Origin: Daejeonella sp. H1SJ63
Lineage (GTDB): Bacteria > Bacteroidota > Bacteroidia > Sphingobacteriales > Sphingobacteriaceae
Assembly (NCBI RefSeq): GCF_029360775.1
Contig: NZ_JARKMZ010000007.1
Location: 62,001-126,000 of the forward strand
Direction of reading: 5' to 3'
DNA length: 64,000 nt
Shown here: piece by piece, positions 44,502 to 54,103 of the stretch
How positions within the stretch are numbered: the first letter of the stretch is position 1
How the letters are laid out: each line of letters opens with the position of its first letter
The notes under the pieces: model-generated
Databases searched by the model: none
Seen by the model: the letters and a program-made list of their open reading frames with translations, nothing else
Told to the model about the DNA's origin: nothing
Made by a program: the position numbers and the translations under genes

Positions 44502-46865
44502 TCAGATATTCTCAGGCTCCAGTTCATGATGTCCTTTCAGCATCCCAACAAATTCCGGATTGATTTTTATCGATTTACTCTTGCAATACTGAATAATATC
44601 ATTACCCAGACGGGTATTTGAGTGATTGAAGCGAACCTGCTTATTGATCTGAATAAAACCGATTTTAGTCAGCCATTCAGGCATTCTATCCCCGGCCTTT
44701 TCCGGCATATAAACCGTACAGTCGCTAAAGCTAACACCCAGTTCTGCATCCAGGTCATAAATACGCTTCAGAGTTTCATCCACCTCAGGAACAAACTCCG
44801 TATTCATAAATCCAAAACGACCTGTAAATGGCGCTGCATCTTTTACAATTCTGCTTATAGAGCAATTATCAAATCGAAGATTTGCAGTTCCTCTTCCGGC
44901 ATAAATATCCAGGTTCCGGCAGCCTTCAAATCTGATATCAGGATACAATGCATCCGGGCGCTTACTGCCCGATGAGTCATTGATGTAGAAGTGAACATTA
45001 TCTTTTGCAGCGCTAAGCGGAATCGCATTCAATTTTTCCAAGTCCACATTGCGAACCAGAATGCGGCTATTGCTTTCCATTCTAACTCCATCATAAGAAC
45101 CTTCCTTCTGCATATAATATTTAGAACAGTCGTAAAGCTGGAATAAACGCAGCCCCTGCTTGCGCCCGCGGACACTGACATTGCTGATATCCATTTGCTG
45201 AGGGAAGAACAATTTTACCTTATCGGCATTATTAACCCATTCTGAAGTCTTCATAAGCCAGCAAACTGCCTTGCTTTGCTCCTGCCCGATAAAATCAACC
45301 ACCATATCCTGCACACTGAGTGTACGGCCGTAACCAATAGGATATTTAAAATCAAAATCTGCAGTAACAAACTGCAATACCGAAACCTGTGTTGCACCTG
45401 TACGTGGCACTAATCTGCAGTTCTTTATGCGAATGTCACCATCCCATTTAGCCCCATAATCTGCCCTGAATGAGATGAATGCATTGGTATTGACCAAAGT
45501 ATTCTCAACAAAAAGATCTCCTCCACCGGTCAGTGTTAGTCCGCGCTGCCCTACCTTACTGTCTTTGATATACAGATTCCAGCAATGGAAATGCACATCA
45601 ACACGGTTCAGCATACAATTCTCAATGCGGAAATTCTTGGTAAGATTGGTACCGAACACACCCCAGTGCACCGGACTACCCTCTGCTGTAATATTCCTGA
45701 AGGTCACGTTCATCCAGCGATTGCCTGAGATTCCATATGTTCCCTGGGGCACCATTGGTACACCCGGCCTGTCCTTTTCCCATGGGATCAGTCTGATATT
45801 TTCAACCACCAAATCATAAACCATTTTCAGGGAATAGAAGCCGCTGCGCTGAATTTTAGCCACATCCTGCTTACCGGGCTCCAGGCCAACCCACTGATTG
45901 GACAAGAGAGTACGGCTGCGCTCAATACGGATCCCGTTTTCCAGATAGTTCCCCTCATTATCTCCCGAGAGATAAAAAGTTCCGCCGGTAATATTTAAGT
46001 AACTATCACTGGCCGGATAAGCCATCAGACTGGTATAATCTTTAAAAGTCCAGGCCATTTCTCCAACAATACGCCCATGCTCCTCTACATAGAAAAGCTC
46101 TTCCCTGGCCCAACCCTTACTGATTCCCGTGCTCTGATTTCTTAGACCAATCATATCATTGGAATCGGCAACAATAACTAAACAATTTTTATAGGGTGCA
46201 AGCTCCGGAATTACCTGGGCACCGGGCTTCAGCTGACTGATCAAAGAACGCCGGGCTGACTCATTCAACTCTATCGGATAAGGAGCAACATCACTTAAAA
46301 CCTTAAACCGGGGTTCCTTACCATTAAATTTCTCATCGAAATGGAAAACACTTTGCCCCCAGTCAACATTCGTTTTGATTATAATTGCTGTTGTTTCCCT
46401 GAACCAGTATTCACCACTCAGGTTAATTACAGGAATACGCCGGGTATTGGCATAATTATGCGCTGCCTTAATCTGAACCCCATCGTCGTTTTTCTTATCG
46501 CCAACAGCACCAAAAAGTTTATAATTAACAACACTTATATTAATTAGTTCTGCAATAAGTCCCTTTTGCAAAGTAATTACACTACCTCCGTCTGCACTTA
46601 AATCAGCAGCAGCTGTTCTGATCAGATAGGTGCCCTGCCCACCGTCGCCGGATTGATAATATCCTCCGGTTTGAACCACATTGCCGGCTTTAAGCGAACT
46701 GCTTGACTTTAATTCAGTAAGACTTGAATAAAATTGTATGCTTTCGCCTTCCTTCAGCAGCGTCGCAGATTGTGTAAGACCTGCCTGCGCATTAGACGCA
46801 AGCAAACCAAGACCGGTCAGGCCAAAGCCGCTTATTATCTTACGCCTGCTTAATTTCTTTTCCAT
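44502..46865 (-). CDS. exported right-handed beta-helix (pectate-lyase-3-like) protein
   Basis: 787 aa. N-terminus with a twin-arginine-like signal (SRRKIISGFGLTGLGLLASN). The FGAVGDKKNDDGVQIKAAHN motif (about 117-136) is the hallmark of the Pectate_lyase_3/tailspike family, followed by a long right-handed beta-helix with repeated short strands to the end. No catalytic set is identified, so it may bind or cleave polysaccharide. The gene precedes the possible remnant at 44280-44501. The MHS transporter gene upstream ends 23 nt before it and reads the same way, so the two are probably co-transcribed. Confidence 0.78.
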   Translation of the reverse strand: MEKKLSRRKIISGFGLTGLGLLASNAQAGLTQSATLLKEGESIQFYSSLTELKSSSSLKAGNVVQTGGYYQSGDGGQGTYLIRTAAADLSADGGSVITLQKGLIAELINISVVNYKLFGAVGDKKNDDGVQIKAAHNYANTRRIPVINLSGEYWFRETTAIIIKTNVDWGQSVFHFDEKFNGKEPRFKVLSDVAPYPIELNESARRSLISQLKPGAQVIPELAPYKNCLVIVADSNDMIGLRNQSTGISKGWAREELFYVEEHGRIVGEMAWTFKDYTSLMAYPASDSYLNITGGTFYLSGDNEGNYLENGIRIERSRTLLSNQWVGLEPGKQDVAKIQRSGFYSLKMVYDLVVENIRLIPWEKDRPGVPMVPQGTYGISGNRWMNVTFRNITAEGSPVHWGVFGTNLTKNFRIENCMLNRVDVHFHCWNLYIKDSKVGQRGLTLTGGGDLFVENTLVNTNAFISFRADYGAKWDGDIRIKNCRLVPRTGATQVSVLQFVTADFDFKYPIGYGRTLSVQDMVVDFIGQEQSKAVCWLMKTSEWVNNADKVKLFFPQQMDISNVSVRGRKQGLRLFQLYDCSKYYMQKEGSYDGVRMESNSRILVRNVDLEKLNAIPLSAAKDNVHFYINDSSGSKRPDALYPDIRFEGCRNLDIYAGRGTANLRFDNCSISRIVKDAAPFTGRFGFMNTEFVPEVDETLKRIYDLDAELGVSFSDCTVYMPEKAGDRMPEWLTKIGFIQINKQVRFNHSNTRLGNDIIQYCKSKSIKINPEFVGMLKGHHELEPENI

Positions 46866-46888
46866 AAATATGTTTAATAGGTTTGATG

Positions 46889-48280
46889 TTAGTCGGAAAG
46901 ATTATTCTTATACGTCTCCGGCACAAAGAAAATGTTAACAACAATTCCGATAAGAATAAGAGCCAGCGGATAAGCCAGACCAACAAACGGAGAGGCAGCG
47001 AATCCAATAACTACACTTGCGCGAATGAGTTCAGTCATGACCGGTGTTGATCCCCCAATCGCCCCGTTACCAACATTGTACACAAAACCCATGCTGGTGT
47101 ATCTGATCTTCGTTGGGAACATTTCCATCAGGAAAGCACCCATCGGACCATAAACCATGGTTCCGGAAATGGTTAGTATAAATACCAATCCAATAAAAAT
47201 CAGGGTGGTAGGTGTATCGATATGCTGGATAGTATCCAAACGCTGCGGATTCCCCAATTCAAGGAATAAGTAGAACATAATCGGAATGATAATAAGTCCC
47301 AGAATCATTCCCGGAAGTATCACTTTTTTACGGCCTATTTTATCACTCAGTGCCCCGAATATCTGGAAAAATGGCCCGGCAAGAAGAATTCCTGTTGCCA
47401 TGATCAGAAGAGCTGTAGTATCAGGCAGCTTAACAGTCCGCTGAAGAAAGAACAGCGTAATAAACTGATTGGTTTGCATGATGGCACTTTGGGCAGCATT
47501 ACCTCCAAAGATAGCGCCCAGGATCAGGCCGATATTCTTTTTGGTTTTGAATGTTTCTTTCACGGGTGCCTTGCTCGTCTTACCTTCACTTTTCAGCTGG
47601 GCAAAAACCGGACTTTCATGAAGCCTGCGACGGATATAATAACTGGCGATTACCAAAATCGCACTGAAAAGGAAAGGAATCCTCCAACCGAAAGAGTTGA
47701 AACTTTCCTCGCTCATGATGCTTTTGGTTGAAAAAACAACAACCAGACCCAGAATCAAAGCAATTGAAGATGTTGTTTGTATGAATCCGGTATAAAAACC
47801 TCTCTTATTCTGAGGCGCATGTTCAGCAACGTAAATAACTGCTCCTGAATATTCGCCGCTGATTGCCAAACCCTGCATTAATCTGAGTATCAGAAATAAT
47901 ATTGGTGATACCCATCCAGCCTGTTCAAATGTTGGAATACAACCGATTAAAAATGTGGCTCCACCCATCAATAAGAGTGAAACAAGGAAGGTATATTTAC
48001 GACCGATCTTATCCCCGAAATTTCCAAACAAAAGTGATCCGAAAGGTCTGATCAGATAGGTTGTAGCAACTATTCCTAATGTTTCAATGAAATTATTACC
48101 CCCGGCAGGGAATAACTGCATGGATAGTATATTAGCCATGATCACAGCCAGCAAAAGATCATACCATTCGATGAGTGTACCTACAGAAGAGGCTATAATT
48201 ACTAACCGAATATTATTCTTTTTTCCCGGCGCAATACTTTCTGCAGCAGCCAGTTCATTTGGGGGAGTGTGAGAATCCAT
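46889..48280 (-). CDS. MFS transporter of the MHS (metabolite:H+ symporter) group
   Basis: 463 aa, 12 hydrophobic segments. Starts with a hydrophilic stretch, then SSVGTLIEWYDLLLAVIMAN; the MHS signature GNFGDKIGRKYTF (loop 2-3) and GLAISGEYSGAVIYVAEHAP are present, plus GALSDKIGRKKVILPGM between helices 8 and 9. The family imports organic acids, amino acids or betaines with protons. Precedes the beta-helix gene on the same strand, 23 nt apart. Compare the related transporter at 56747. Confidence 0.9.
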   Translation of the reverse strand: MDSHTPPNELAAAESIAPGKKNNIRLVIIASSVGTLIEWYDLLLAVIMANILSMQLFPAGGNNFIETLGIVATTYLIRPFGSLLFGNFGDKIGRKYTFLVSLLLMGGATFLIGCIPTFEQAGWVSPILFLILRLMQGLAISGEYSGAVIYVAEHAPQNKRGFYTGFIQTTSSIALILGLVVVFSTKSIMSEESFNSFGWRIPFLFSAILVIASYYIRRRLHESPVFAQLKSEGKTSKAPVKETFKTKKNIGLILGAIFGGNAAQSAIMQTNQFITLFFLQRTVKLPDTTALLIMATGILLAGPFFQIFGALSDKIGRKKVILPGMILGLIIIPIMFYLFLELGNPQRLDTIQHIDTPTTLIFIGLVFILTISGTMVYGPMGAFLMEMFPTKIRYTSMGFVYNVGNGAIGGSTPVMTELIRASVVIGFAASPFVGLAYPLALILIGIVVNIFFVPETYKNNLSD

Positions 48281-48510
48281 TTATATTTTTACAGTTCTTT
48301 TAATTTTAACTTAAATTATAAATTTTTTGGATACTATGCTTAAATCAGGCAAGTAATTTATCGGATACCTGAACATTCCTATACACTTATTGTGATGATT
48401 AATGCGGTAAAATAATCTTGCAGATTATAGCATTGAGACTAATGACTGCTATATTTGAAATCGGTCAAGGCTATTCAGGCATAGACAAACAGACAACAGT
48501 TAACTGACAA

Positions 48511-50007
48511 TCAGACCACTCTTCCTTGCTCCAGTTTCAGGGTATGCTTAACACAGGATGGCATTTCATGCTGATAATGGCTGACATAAATCAGACTCAT
48601 ATTACTCATTGAACAGATCTCATCAATAAGTCTTTTGAATTGCTCCTGCTGTGCAAAATCGAGTCCGAGGCAGGGCTCATCCAAAATCAGCAAGACCGGA
48701 TTTTTAACCATAGCCCTTGCGAGCATCACAATCCGCTGAACACTCACAGGTACATTGCGGAACATGGTTCCGGCATATTCTTCAATCTCAAGAAGCTTCA
48801 TCCAGCGCATGCATATCTCAGCATGCCTTTGGCCCGAAGCACGGAACAGCCCCAATGTATCATCAAAACCGGATTCGATAACCTGCATACAGGTATTTCC
48901 TGAAGGAAAATACTGAAACAATTCCGGCGATACATACCCGATCTTCTTTTTGATCTCCCAGATGCTCTCACCGCTTCCTTTACGCTGGTCGAAGAGAATG
49001 ATCTTATTGGCAAAAGCCTGAGGATTATCTCCATTGATCAGACTCAGAAGGGTAGACTTGCCGGCACCATTATGCCCTAAAAGCATCCAGCGTTCACCTC
49101 GCTTCAACTTCCAGTTTACCTGATCAAGAATCAGTTTATCGCCATATTTGATCCTGACATTTTCCATCCCCACAATAAGATCATAATCAGGCCTTTGGGT
49201 TACCGAAAGCAATTGTTTTAGCTCCTCCCTGTTCATTTCTTTAGAATCTGTTAAAAAAACACTGTCGGGGTCAAACTCCTGCGAGGGAATCTTTCTGAGC
49301 ATTTTGCCATTATCAAGAATAGCAATATGTGTAATTGCATCCGGAATTTCATTTGGCGGACTTGCCATGAGGATGCTGATGCCTGATCCGGCAATTTCAG
49401 TAAACAGATCATTAAAATCCCGACGCGAAGCTACATCCAGTCCGTTCAATGGATTATCGAGCAGAAGCAATACCGGGTTTTTGATCAATGCAGCGGCGAG
49501 CATCAGTCTTTTGGTTTCGCCATTAGACAATTTGATCAGCTCCTTATTAAGTAACGGCCTCAGATTGAGGCGATCAACTACCCTTTCAGAAGTCCATATT
49601 TCAGAAGGTCTGACAACTTTTACTGCCGACAGGTAATGTTCCACAGTTTCAGCATCTTCAGAATCACAGGAGTTAAAGCGCTGCTGATAATAGAAATCGG
49701 ATGTATTTGAAAGGTTCCTGAATTCGTGACGGGCTGACACCTGCGTCATCAGTTTATACCTGTTAAAAAAAGGATCATCCTGATGGTGTTCACGAATATG
49801 ATCATCAAAATAGGGATAACTGGCTTCTCCTCTGGCCATGGAGGCCTTACCCATGATAAAATCCAGAAAAGTACTCTTTCCGGAACCGCTTTTACCTACC
49901 AGAGCCCAGTTCTGACCTTTTTCGAGGCTGAAATTAAGCCCCTCGAAAACCAGGGTATTATACTGGCGAATACTTACGTTACTAAATGACAGGAGAAGAT
50001 TATTCAA
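48511..50007 (-). CDS. ModF-like protein with two ABC ATPase domains
   Basis: 498 aa. Two ATP-binding cassettes in one chain without membrane parts. Domain 1: Walker A GKSGSGKST (38-46), signature KLSNGETKR and Walker B LLLLDNPLNGLD, where the catalytic Glu is Asn. Domain 2: Walker A GHNGAGKST (about 313-321), a degenerate signature VPVSVQR and Walker B LLILDEPCLGLD. This crosswise pattern leaves one canonical and one degenerate composite ATP site. ModF/PhrA-type proteins were linked to molybdate, but no mod genes are near, so the role is unknown. It follows proA by 45 nt. Confidence 0.85.
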   Translation of the reverse strand: MNNLLLSFSNVSIRQYNTLVFEGLNFSLEKGQNWALVGKSGSGKSTFLDFIMGKASMARGEASYPYFDDHIREHHQDDPFFNRYKLMTQVSARHEFRNLSNTSDFYYQQRFNSCDSEDAETVEHYLSAVKVVRPSEIWTSERVVDRLNLRPLLNKELIKLSNGETKRLMLAAALIKNPVLLLLDNPLNGLDVASRRDFNDLFTEIAGSGISILMASPPNEIPDAITHIAILDNGKMLRKIPSQEFDPDSVFLTDSKEMNREELKQLLSVTQRPDYDLIVGMENVRIKYGDKLILDQVNWKLKRGERWMLLGHNGAGKSTLLSLINGDNPQAFANKIILFDQRKGSGESIWEIKKKIGYVSPELFQYFPSGNTCMQVIESGFDDTLGLFRASGQRHAEICMRWMKLLEIEEYAGTMFRNVPVSVQRIVMLARAMVKNPVLLILDEPCLGLDFAQQEQFKRLIDEICSMSNMSLIYVSHYQHEMPSCVKHTLKLEQGRVV

Positions 50008-50052
50008 AGATCTGGCAATTATCGGTTCACTAGCTTCATTCGCAGGCCTCAG

Positions 50053-51300
50053 TTATCTCGTCTGCCCCTGCCCCCTTACAATCCACTTCTCAGTAACCAG
50101 CTTCTCCAAAGCAAATGGCCCGCGGGCATGAAGCTTCTGGGTCGAAATACCGATCTCTGCTCCAAGCCCGAAGACTCCCCCATCCGTAAAGCGGGTGGAA
50201 GCATTGGTAAAGACCGCTGCAGCATCAACCTCATTTAAAAAGCGCTCACAGAGTTCATCATTTTGAGAAACAATTGCTTCTGAGTGTTTGGATGAAAATT
50301 TGCGGATATGTTTCAGGGCTTCATCAAGATTCTCAACGGTTTTTACCGAACATTTAAAATCCAAAAATTCCCGCCCAAAATCTGCTTCCACTGCCTGTTG
50401 CAGATAAGGATACTTCAGATCCTTCAAAATTTTATAGGCCTCGGGATCTGCAAAGATTTCAACATGATAGGCCTCCAGTTTTGGAGCAAGCAACTTCAGC
50501 AGAGGTGCAACAACTGCCCTGTCAGCCAGAACTGTATCCAGTGAATTGCATACCGAAGGACGTGAAACTTTGGCATTAGTTACAATATTTGCAGCACTGT
50601 CCAGATCAGCCGTCTGCTCCACATAAGTATGGCAAACTCCTGCGCCGGTTTCAATAACAGGCACAGAGGCATGTTCGCGCACATAATCGATCAGCTGCTG
50701 CGAACCACGTGGAATCAAAATGTCAACGTATTTTGTTGCTGTCAGCAATTCTGGCATGAACTTACGGTCTGCCGGAAGAAGCTGAACAATATTGATATCC
50801 AGATCAAACGAAGCAAGCACATCCTGTATCAATGACACTAAAACAGAATTGGTATAAAATGCATCTGTACCACCCCTCAGCAGGCAAACATTTCCTGAAC
50901 GAATGCACAATGCAGCCACATCAACAGTCACATTTGGACGCGATTCATAGATCACACCTACAACACCCAGAGGAACAGTAATTTTCCTGACCAGGAGTCC
51001 GTTTGCCAAAGTTTTCTCTGAAAGCAGCTGATTCGTCGGATCAGGAAGCGCAACAATATCCTCCACACTTTTAGCCAGGTCTTCAATACGTGCAGCATTA
51101 AGCAGGAGCCTGTCCTTCTTCGGATCTGTATCCGGCATCCGGTCGAGGTCTTTCTTATTTTCAATAATGATTGCTTCAGAGTTTGCTCTGAGCTTTGCAG
51201 CCAGGGCCTTTAACAGGGCCTGCTTTTCGCCATCGCTAAGCAGTTTAACTGCTGTTGTTGCCTGTGATGCCTGTTCAAGCAGGGTTTGTATCGATTCCAT
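50053..51300 (-). CDS. proA: glutamate-5-semialdehyde dehydrogenase (gamma-glutamyl phosphate reductase)
   Basis: 415 aa. Reduces gamma-glutamyl phosphate to glutamate-5-semialdehyde with NADPH, the second step of proline synthesis. Aldehyde-dehydrogenase-like fold with PLGVVGVIYESRPNVTVD (about 110-127), IPRGSQQLIDYVREHA (about 196-211) and catalytic Cys251 in SRPSVCNSLDT. Complete for the family (~415 aa). Nine nt after proB, so proBA is an operon. Confidence 0.96.
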   Translation of the reverse strand: MESIQTLLEQASQATTAVKLLSDGEKQALLKALAAKLRANSEAIIIENKKDLDRMPDTDPKKDRLLLNAARIEDLAKSVEDIVALPDPTNQLLSEKTLANGLLVRKITVPLGVVGVIYESRPNVTVDVAALCIRSGNVCLLRGGTDAFYTNSVLVSLIQDVLASFDLDINIVQLLPADRKFMPELLTATKYVDILIPRGSQQLIDYVREHASVPVIETGAGVCHTYVEQTADLDSAANIVTNAKVSRPSVCNSLDTVLADRAVVAPLLKLLAPKLEAYHVEIFADPEAYKILKDLKYPYLQQAVEADFGREFLDFKCSVKTVENLDEALKHIRKFSSKHSEAIVSQNDELCERFLNEVDAAAVFTNASTRFTDGGVFGLGAEIGISTQKLHARGPFALEKLVTEKWIVRGQGQTR

Positions 51301-51309
51301 GATAATAAA

Positions 51310-52344
51310 TTACAATAAAACTATATGATCAGCATGTGCTACTTCCAGATTCTTCAGACTTGCACCACTTTTTAATACAGAGGAATCGATTTTCGCTTCT
51401 GCAACTGCGATCACGTTATTTTCCTCATCAAGTATCTCTATAATTTCCCCGTTCTCAAAGGGAGACATCACATTGCTGATTCCTACGGCAAGCAAACTAT
51501 GCCGGTTAAGGAGTGCTTTGACGGCACCTGCATCAACATGAATACGTCCGCGTACCAAACTTCCGCTGGCAAGCCATTTCTTACGGGCTGGAAGATTACT
51601 TTCCTGGGGATGGCAAAGCGTTCCGGTCTTGCCGTCAAGTGCATTCATAATGCCATTTTCAGATCGAATACCAAAAATCACCACCCGGATACCCATCTGG
51701 TTCGCCAGTCGGGCAAAGTTAAGCTTGGATGTCATTCCCCCCAGGCCGGAAGCCGACTTCTCCTTATTTGCAAGCTGAAGTACTTTCTTATCAGTTGTAT
51801 CCAGCTCGGGAATTACTTTACCCTCACTGTCAAGAACTCCGGGGACTGAAGTACTGAACAATACCTGGGAAGCACCAAAACCTACAGCAATGAGTGTGGC
51901 AAGCTCATCATTATCTGAAAACTTAAGCTCCAGATTACTCACCACATCATTTTCATTTGCAATTGGAATAATATTACTTTTCCAGAGCTCTTCATAAGTA
52001 CGCTTCAGCTGCAGAAACTGATCACGATTTGAAAAATGATGACGCTCACACAGACTTTGCGCAATTGAAATTCCGTAAGCAGAAAAATATTTAGCGTATG
52101 TATTTAATAATAAAGGATTCCCAATAGATGCCGCAGCCTTCTTCTCATTCAGCGTAGCCCCATAATTTTTCAGAAATCTCTTTCCGGCAGCAACTGCTCC
52201 CGAAGAAACGATCACCAGATTATATGAATCATGGATCAATGCCACCTGACGGGCAATATCCTGAATTACAAGCTCATCAAGTTCACCTTTTGGTGTAGTG
52301 ATTGATGCTGTTCCAAATTTCAGTACAAGAATAGGTTTAGCCAC
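51310..52344 (-). CDS. proB: glutamate 5-kinase
   Basis: 344 aa. ATP-dependent phosphorylation of glutamate, the committing step of proline synthesis. Amino-acid-kinase domain (about 1-255) with LVLKFGTASI (6-15) and VIVSSGAVAAGKRFL (about 44-58), and a C-terminal PUA-like domain (about 265-344; GRIHVDAGAVKALLNRHSLL). The proline-feedback domain is thus present. First gene of the proBA unit; proC is not in the window. Confidence 0.95.
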   Translation of the reverse strand: MAKPILVLKFGTASITTPKGELDELVIQDIARQVALIHDSYNLVIVSSGAVAAGKRFLKNYGATLNEKKAAASIGNPLLLNTYAKYFSAYGISIAQSLCERHHFSNRDQFLQLKRTYEELWKSNIIPIANENDVVSNLELKFSDNDELATLIAVGFGASQVLFSTSVPGVLDSEGKVIPELDTTDKKVLQLANKEKSASGLGGMTSKLNFARLANQMGIRVVIFGIRSENGIMNALDGKTGTLCHPQESNLPARKKWLASGSLVRGRIHVDAGAVKALLNRHSLLAVGISNVMSPFENGEIIEILDEENNVIAVAEAKIDSSVLKSGASLKNLEVAHADHIVLL

Positions 52345-52582
52345 AGTAAATGTATATACGGCGAATTTAAGAAAAGTTTTTCCGGTGAGAATGACAGTGT
52401 GTAAGAATTACGATATACTTTGACCTGTTTATACTGACGGCAATCAAATTGGTTGCCGTTTCTACATTATCAGAAGGCTTAAGTTGTCAATTAGCTCTGA
52501 TTTCCTTTTTATTTACAGCTCCAAATTCTGTTCTCAAATTATACGAATTTCATATCTTTAACCTAAATCAACTGAAAAAAAC

Positions 52583-53446
52583 ATGAAACAGGCACTTTTT
52601 ATAGCTGCAATTTTTCTGGCAGCATGTAATTCATCAAGCGATAAAAAAACTACAGAACAGGCAGATACTGCAAAGGCCCCTGAACTGGTTCTTAAATGGG
52701 AAAGCGACAGCAGCCTAAAAGTCCCTGAATCGGTATTGTTCGACAAAGCCGGTCAGATTTTATATGTGAGTAATGTGGATGGTACTAATCCATGGGAAGC
52801 TGATGGGAAAGGCTCTATTGGCAAAGTCGGACTGGATGGAAAGGTGATCGCGGCTGAGTGGGTAAGCGGACTGAATGCGCCAAAAGGAATGGGCTTGTAC
52901 AATGGGAAATTGTATGCTGCTGACCTGGGCAATATTGCGGTAATTGATATCGCGGGCGGTAAAATTGAAAAGACTATTCCGATTGAGGGAGCAACAGGAC
53001 TCAATGATATCAGTATTGACCCGAACGGGGTTATTTATGTTACTGAGTATCTGGCAAAGAAATTATACAAGGTTGAGAACGAAAAGGCAGAACTGATTGC
53101 AGAGAACCTGACACAGCCAAACGGGGTTCTTTTCCATAATAATGAACTGTTTCTGCTTGACGGAACCGGAATGTTCAGGGTAAATGCCGATAAATCGCTG
53201 GCTAAAATTGCAGATGGAATGGAAGGCGGAATCGACGGAATTGAGAACATCGAAGGCAATAACTTCATTGTTTCCTGCTGGGAAGGCGCTTTATGGCATG
53301 TTAATACCGATGGTACCAAGCATTTGCTGATGGATACCCGCAAAGAAAAAAGAAGTACTGCAGATATTGGTTTTGATCCGGCTACAAAAACCGTTTACGT
53401 GCCTACGTTCTTTAAGAATACGGTTGTTGCTTATGAGGTAAAGTAG
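52583..53446 (+). CDS. SMP-30/gluconolactonase-like propeller lipoprotein
   Basis: 287 aa. Lipobox at Cys15 (FLAAC). Beta-propeller repeats with VPESVLFDKAGQILYVSN (about 48-65), LNDISIDPNGVIYVTEYLA and QPNGVLFHNNELFLLDG; these resemble SMP-30/gluconolactonase/LRE or strictosidine-synthase-like repeats. Divalent-metal ligands cannot be confirmed from sequence. Probably periplasmic or surface. Its 3' side holds one arm of the 22-nt inverted repeat (53455) and a terminator hairpin. Confidence 0.78.
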   Translation: MKQALFIAAIFLAACNSSSDKKTTEQADTAKAPELVLKWESDSSLKVPESVLFDKAGQILYVSNVDGTNPWEADGKGSIGKVGLDGKVIAAEWVSGLNAPKGMGLYNGKLYAADLGNIAVIDIAGGKIEKTIPIEGATGLNDISIDPNGVIYVTEYLAKKLYKVENEKAELIAENLTQPNGVLFHNNELFLLDGTGMFRVNADKSLAKIADGMEGGIDGIENIEGNNFIVSCWEGALWHVNTDGTKHLLMDTRKEKRSTADIGFDPATKTVYVPTFFKNTVVAYEVK

Positions 53447-53454
53447 TAAGAAAA

Positions 53455-53676
53455 TTGACAGTTGATAGTTGACAATGGACAATGATGAAAAATCGTTGTT
53501 CATTGTCATTTTTTTATCTTCTAAAGTGGTATTGATCTAAACCAATCCATATTCATGAACAACTAATCTGAAGAACAAATTTGTATATGAATATGTAAAT
53601 CACTGATAATCGGCAACAGATAACTCAAAAATTCCAAATGAACCACCCAACCCAATTGTCAACTATCAACTGTCAA
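53455..53676. repeat. 22-nt perfect inverted repeat pair
   Basis: Arms 53455-53476 and 53655-53676 are exact reverse complements, built from TTGACA/GTTGA-like heptads (for example GTTGATAGTTGAC). The left arm is 9 nt after the SMP-30 gene; the right arm ends 3 nt before the Nudix start. Such GTTGAC-type repeats occur in many bacterial genomes. The spacer has no gene. Confidence 0.85.
53478..53516 (+). terminator. terminator after the SMP-30-like gene
   Basis: GACAATGA (53478-53485) pairs with TCATTGTC (53500-53507), followed by an A and a run of seven T. Confidence 0.7.
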
Positions 53677-53679
53677 CTA

Positions 53680-54090
53680 ATGATAAATGTTACCTGCGCC
53701 ATCATCGTTAACGTTCGAAAGCAAGTCCTCGTTACCCAGCGCAGCGCCACCATGCCTCTTCCTTTAAAATGGGAGTTCCCTGGCGGCAAAATAGAAGATG
53801 GCGAAACAGCTGAAGAGTGTCTGATCCGGGAGATTAAGGAGGAGCTGAGTATTGCGATAGAAATTACCAGAAGCTTAAGTCCGAATGATCATCAATACCC
53901 GGATAAACTGATCCGTCTGATACCATTTATCTGCCGGCAGACTGGCGGAGAGCTGGCTTTAAAAGAACATGCTGAATATAAATGGCTGGATGCTAAGGAT
54001 TTGTTAGATTTGGATTGGGCGGAGGCGGATGTGGGGGTGGTGGAGGAGTATTTGAGGATAGCTTTCACAAATAAGAACTCCTGTTGTTAG
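53680..54090 (+). CDS. Nudix hydrolase, MutT-like (8-oxo-dGTP or NTP pyrophosphohydrolase)
   Basis: 136 aa from ATG 53680; an upstream in-frame ATG at 53638 would translate through the repeat arm and is unlikely. The Nudix box GGKIEDGETAEECLIREIKE (about 35-54) continues with ELSI, where Ser replaces the usual Gly. The C-terminus KWLDAKDLLDLDWAEAD is typical of MutT-type housecleaning enzymes. Likely removes oxidised nucleotides. Convergent with the HNH nuclease gene. Confidence 0.88.
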   Translation: MINVTCAIIVNVRKQVLVTQRSATMPLPLKWEFPGGKIEDGETAEECLIREIKEELSIAIEITRSLSPNDHQYPDKLIRLIPFICRQTGGELALKEHAEYKWLDAKDLLDLDWAEADVGVVEEYLRIAFTNKNSCC

Positions 54091-54103
54091 AGCTTTTTTA
54101 CGA

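Noticed and set aside
48511-50007. Molybdate transport function (ModF)
   Set aside because: Similar double-ABC layout, but no modABC or molybdate-binding gene lies near; only the family label is kept.
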